A stretch of DNA of 64,000 bases from Rhodanobacter sp. C01 (GTDB taxonomy: Bacteria > Pseudomonadota > Gammaproteobacteria > Xanthomonadales > Rhodanobacteraceae). The DNA lies in assembly GCF_002001045.1 (NCBI RefSeq), contig NZ_MUNR01000010.1, positions 186,001 through 250,000 on the forward strand. The letters are read 5' to 3'. The notes beneath the pieces were generated by a model. It worked only from the letters and a program-made list of their open reading frames with translations, was not told where the DNA came from and did not search any database. Below, piece by piece: positions 61,298 through 64,000 of this stretch (position 1 is the stretch's first letter; every line of letters starts with the position of its first letter). The translations under genes were made by a program, and so were the position numbers.

Positions 61298-63316
61298 TCA
61301 ATGTTCCATGACCCGCATGTCCTTCATCAACAGGTCGAGCTTGCTCTTCATCTCGGCCTGCGGATGTGTGCCTTCGATGCCATAGAAAGCGGTGTACACG
61401 ATCGAGGGCGCATTGACGCCCGCAGGAGCGACCACGGCGTCGATCTTCATCAAGTCGTCCTCCTGGCGTGCCACGCCATTGTAGGGATATTGGCGCTGCG
61501 ACAACTTCTGCCAGCGACTCGTGAGGTCGTCGTCCAGTCCGGCCGGCGGCGTGGCGTAACGCTGGATGTTGACGTTGTTGTGGTCGTCGGAGGCGGTGGT
61601 TTTCCAGATGTCGATATCCGAGACGTCCCAGACCGGCTGGCCGTTGTCAGGGAAGAACCTGAAGCCGAGCCACAACATGTTGTCCGGCGTGATCGGCTGC
61701 ACATCATTCGTGTAGGAAAAAGCCACCCGCGATGATGCGTAGCTGAAACGGTGGCCATAATCGAAGTCGATGTGGATGCTCTTGAGCGCAGCCGGCTGCA
61801 AGGCAGGCTCGGCGAGGAATGCCTTCCATTGCGCCAGCGTGCCTTCGTAGGTGAGATAGACGAAGTTGCTCAGTTCATCCAGATCGAGCCTCGTGTCATG
61901 CACGCTGGCGGCAGGCACAAGCCGGCTCAGCATCACGCTGCCATCCGGCACTGGCAGCACATACAGCACGCCCACCGCGTTCGCATAGGGAAGCGGCCAG
62001 ACTTCGACATGCCAGGGGCGTTGCCAGCGGTCGATGTGCGTCGACTCGGAAGTCGGGTGGCCGAGCGAAGTGATCTTGACCTTCTCATTGCCCACTTCGC
62101 GCTGGAACATCCCGGTTCTGGCCAGCAGATCCATGCGCAATTTCGCATCGGCATAGAACTTCGCCGGGTCCACGCCGTCCGGGCGGCGCAGATGGATCAG
62201 GCCGTTGCGACCTGCCGCACCGGTATCCACATAACCGTTGCCATCTAGATCGAAATGCTGCGACCGCCCACCCGCACGGGCCCACTCTCCATTGCTGCCG
62301 CGCACGATCAATGTGGGGAAGTTGTTGAGTTGTGCCTGCTGATACAGCAGCCGCGCAGAACCTTCGCCTTTCGGAAACAGGTCGGCGGATGTCTTGGCAA
62401 GCAATGCTTTCAATTGCTCATCACTGTAATCATTGAAACGCGTCTGGAAGTTGCGATAGAAGTCGCCAAGGCTCAGCGGCAACGCGAACTGCGCCTTGAA
62501 GGTGCCGTTCTGGGTGGTGTCGAAAATATCGAGCTGATAGGCCCCGCGCGCGTCCATCACGGCCTGGCCGTCCGGTGCATTCAGCACCATGCTGATCGGC
62601 AGCGCGTAGTTGAGATTCTCGTTCTGCGATTTCATCAGCACGATGCCGATCAGCTTGCCGTCCTTGTCCAGCAATGGACCACCACTGTTGCCGGGCGACG
62701 CCGCTGCCGAGAAGCGCATCCACTTCCAGCGCCCATCCTGGTCTTCCGGCGTGTCGGAGGTATACAGGCCGTCGCGGATCACCACACCGGTGCCCAGTGC
62801 ATTGCCCACCGCGTAGACCACCTGGTTCAATGCCGGCTTGGCATCGATCTCCAGTGCCGTTGCACCAGCGGGCTGCGTGGCCAGCGAGAACACCACGAAA
62901 TCCTGCTGCAGCGAAAATTTCTCGATCTTGTCGATCGCGTACACGTGACCACTGACGTCGCGCAGGGCGGGCTCGCCCCACAGGCTGCCGTTGCCGACCT
63001 GCAGCACGTGCGCTGCGGTGACGTAGCGGTTGTTGCCGATCGCGAATGCCGTACCGATCGAATAGTACTTGTCGGTGCGCTCCTGATACGGCAGCAGCTC
63101 CAGCGGCAACGGCTTCTCGTAGGTCAGCGGGTCGTCGACCGGCTTGGCCGCCACCACCTCGAACGTGGCCGCCTGGATCTTCGGCAGCACGGCCGGATCG
63201 AGGCTGGCGGCTTGCGCCGTGGCGCCGCACGGGCCCACCAGCACAAGCAGGATCAGACAACCGAATGCCGCCGTCCGTGACGCGGCCTTGCGCAGAATCA
63301 ATGGCAGAACGTACAT
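61298..63316 (-). CDS. Secreted trypsin-like serine protease with unknown C-terminal region
   Basis: 672 aa. A signal peptide ends near residue 36 (GATAQAAS). The S1/HtrA-like protease domain is at about 70-250, with a complete triad: His103 in VTAAHVLQ, Asp139 in LQQDFVVFSL and Ser211 in AASPGNSGGPL. No PDZ domain follows. The remaining 420 residues are unfamiliar and include a calcium-loop-like DLDGNGYVD (356-364) that lacks the usual final Glu, and a domain rich in W, Y and D ending in TAFYGIEGTHPQ. It is probably periplasmic or secreted. The ATG at 63316 follows GAAGGAC; an ATG at 63331 is an alternative. Confidence 0.85.
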   Translation of the reverse strand: MYVLPLILRKAASRTAAFGCLILLVLVGPCGATAQAASLDPAVLPKIQAATFEVVAAKPVDDPLTYEKPLPLELLPYQERTDKYYSIGTAFAIGNNRYVTAAHVLQVGNGSLWGEPALRDVSGHVYAIDKIEKFSLQQDFVVFSLATQPAGATALEIDAKPALNQVVYAVGNALGTGVVIRDGLYTSDTPEDQDGRWKWMRFSAAASPGNSGGPLLDKDGKLIGIVLMKSQNENLNYALPISMVLNAPDGQAVMDARGAYQLDIFDTTQNGTFKAQFALPLSLGDFYRNFQTRFNDYSDEQLKALLAKTSADLFPKGEGSARLLYQQAQLNNFPTLIVRGSNGEWARAGGRSQHFDLDGNGYVDTGAAGRNGLIHLRRPDGVDPAKFYADAKLRMDLLARTGMFQREVGNEKVKITSLGHPTSESTHIDRWQRPWHVEVWPLPYANAVGVLYVLPVPDGSVMLSRLVPAASVHDTRLDLDELSNFVYLTYEGTLAQWKAFLAEPALQPAALKSIHIDFDYGHRFSYASSRVAFSYTNDVQPITPDNMLWLGFRFFPDNGQPVWDVSDIDIWKTTASDDHNNVNIQRYATPPAGLDDDLTSRWQKLSQRQYPYNGVARQEDDLMKIDAVVAPAGVNAPSIVYTAFYGIEGTHPQAEMKSKLDLLMKDMRVMEH

Positions 63317-63455
63317 GGGAGTCCTTCGCATGAGAGCCGCGCCGGATTCCCCAGCGGGGCCCCTGACCTGCGACGGCCGTACATGAATAGTGACATGCCG
63401 AAACGGCATCTGCACCGTCAGCCATATCCCCATTTGGGGCGGATTCGATGGCGGA

Positions 63456-63485
63456 TTGCGTGGCTTGCCGGCATCCCCATATAAG
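63456..63485 (+). promoter_or_regulatory. Candidate sigma-70 promoter of the helicase gene
   Basis: TTGCGT (63456-63461) and TATAAG (63480-63485) are 18 bases apart and lie about 40 bases before the ATG at 63527. Confidence 0.5.
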
Positions 63486-63526
63486 ATCGGGTGTCTTCTC
63501 TCGCTTCGCCGCACGGGCAACCACCG

Positions 63527-64000
63527 ATGCGCCTGGATCGCAGTCCGCTTGACGATTTCCACCCGGCTGTCGCCGGCTGGTTTCGTCGCACCTTCAGTGC
63601 ACCCACCTCGGCGCAATCCGCGGCGTGGCCATCGATACGTGCCGGCAACCACACTCTGGTCGCCGCGCCGACCGGCTCGGGCAAGACACTGACCGCGTTT
63701 CTGGCAGCCATCGACGCGCTGGTGCGCGAGGGCGTGGCGCATGGCGGCGTGCTGACGGATGCCACCACCGTGGTTTACGTGTCGCCATTGAAGGCGTTGT
63801 CGAACGACATCCACATCAACCTGGAAGCCCCGCTGGAAGGCATCCGCGTCGAACTGGAGATGCTCGGCCTGCCCGATGTGGCGATCCGTACCGCCGTGCG
63901 TACCGGCGACACCCCACAGGCGGAGCGCAACCTGCTGCGCAAGCTGCCGCCACACATCCTGGTGACCACGCCGGAGTCGCTTTACGTGCTGCTCGGTTCG
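63527..64000 (+). CDS. lhr: ATP-dependent helicase of the Lhr type, N-terminal part (cut by window end)
   Basis: 158 codons open to the window end with no stop. The protein begins [19 protein letters not shown] and carries the Q-motif-like [12 protein letters not shown], Walker A motif [17 protein letters not shown], motif Ia [12 protein letters not shown] with the following [10 protein letters not shown], then [33 protein letters not shown] (motifs Ib/Ic). This order is diagnostic of the Lhr superfamily 2 helicases, which act in DNA repair. The DExH box and the rest lie beyond the window, so whether it is the long (about 1500 aa) or core form is unknown. Confidence 0.92.
   Translation, partial: MRLDRSPLDDFHPAVAGWFRRTFSAPTSAQSAAWPSIRAGNHTLVAAPTGSGKTLTAFLAAIDALVREGVAHGGVLTDATTVVYVSPLKALSNDIHINLEAPLEGIRVELEMLGLPDVAIRTAVRTGDTPQAERNLLRKLPPHILVTTPESLYVLLGS

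Overview
This window reads as a chromosome segment of a GC-rich gammaproteobacterium of the order Lysobacterales (Xanthomonadales), most likely Rhodanobacteraceae (Rhodanobacter, Dyella or Frateuria type). I infer this from the gene order topA - dprA - LysM protein - def - fmt - rsmB, a Xanthomonas/Caulobacter-type TonB receptor next to glycosidases, and an aryl-polyene/xanthomonadin-type ligase. It is nearly all protein coding. I see no phage, IS element or CRISPR array.

Layout. 1-543: 3' end of pepN. 626-811: a small unknown gene. 812-1416: a gene-free stretch rich in hairpins, with a candidate small RNA. 1417-8616: mnmG, an RDD-family membrane protein, tex and a GDSL autotransporter esterase. 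8695-18342, mostly minus strand: a YscW-domain lipoprotein, purD, an AMP-ligase, tsaC, topA, dprA and a LysM protein. 18531-21305: def, fmt and rsmB. 21443-32690: a cell-surface glycan cluster with two ArnT-like transferases, an O-antigen ligase, four family 2 glycosyltransferases, a CDP-glycerol-type transferase, a TPR protein and an LpxL-like acyltransferase. 32816-35308: dtd and rpoD.

35332-36153 is the most unusual part. A tRNA-Ile(CAU) gene is split in its anticodon loop by a 258-nt group I intron. A free-standing HNH endonuclease gene lies just upstream on the opposite strand, and its last codons run through the rpoD terminator.

36169-45067 holds an OmpR-type response regulator and histidine kinase, a secreted beta-propeller protein and a three-gene RND efflux operon. 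Each of the three transcription units has an upstream direct repeat of the form NNTAAG-N5-NNTAAG. At two of them a -10-like hexamer follows exactly 10 bases later. I infer one local regulon controlled by the two-component system.

45170-52538 is a glucan-utilisation locus (TonB receptor, GH3 and GH30 glycosidases). 52743-63316 holds PBP1C with its alpha-2-macroglobulin partner, a lysophospholipase-like hydrolase and a secreted trypsin-like protease with an unrecognised C-terminal part. The window ends inside a helicase gene of the Lhr type.
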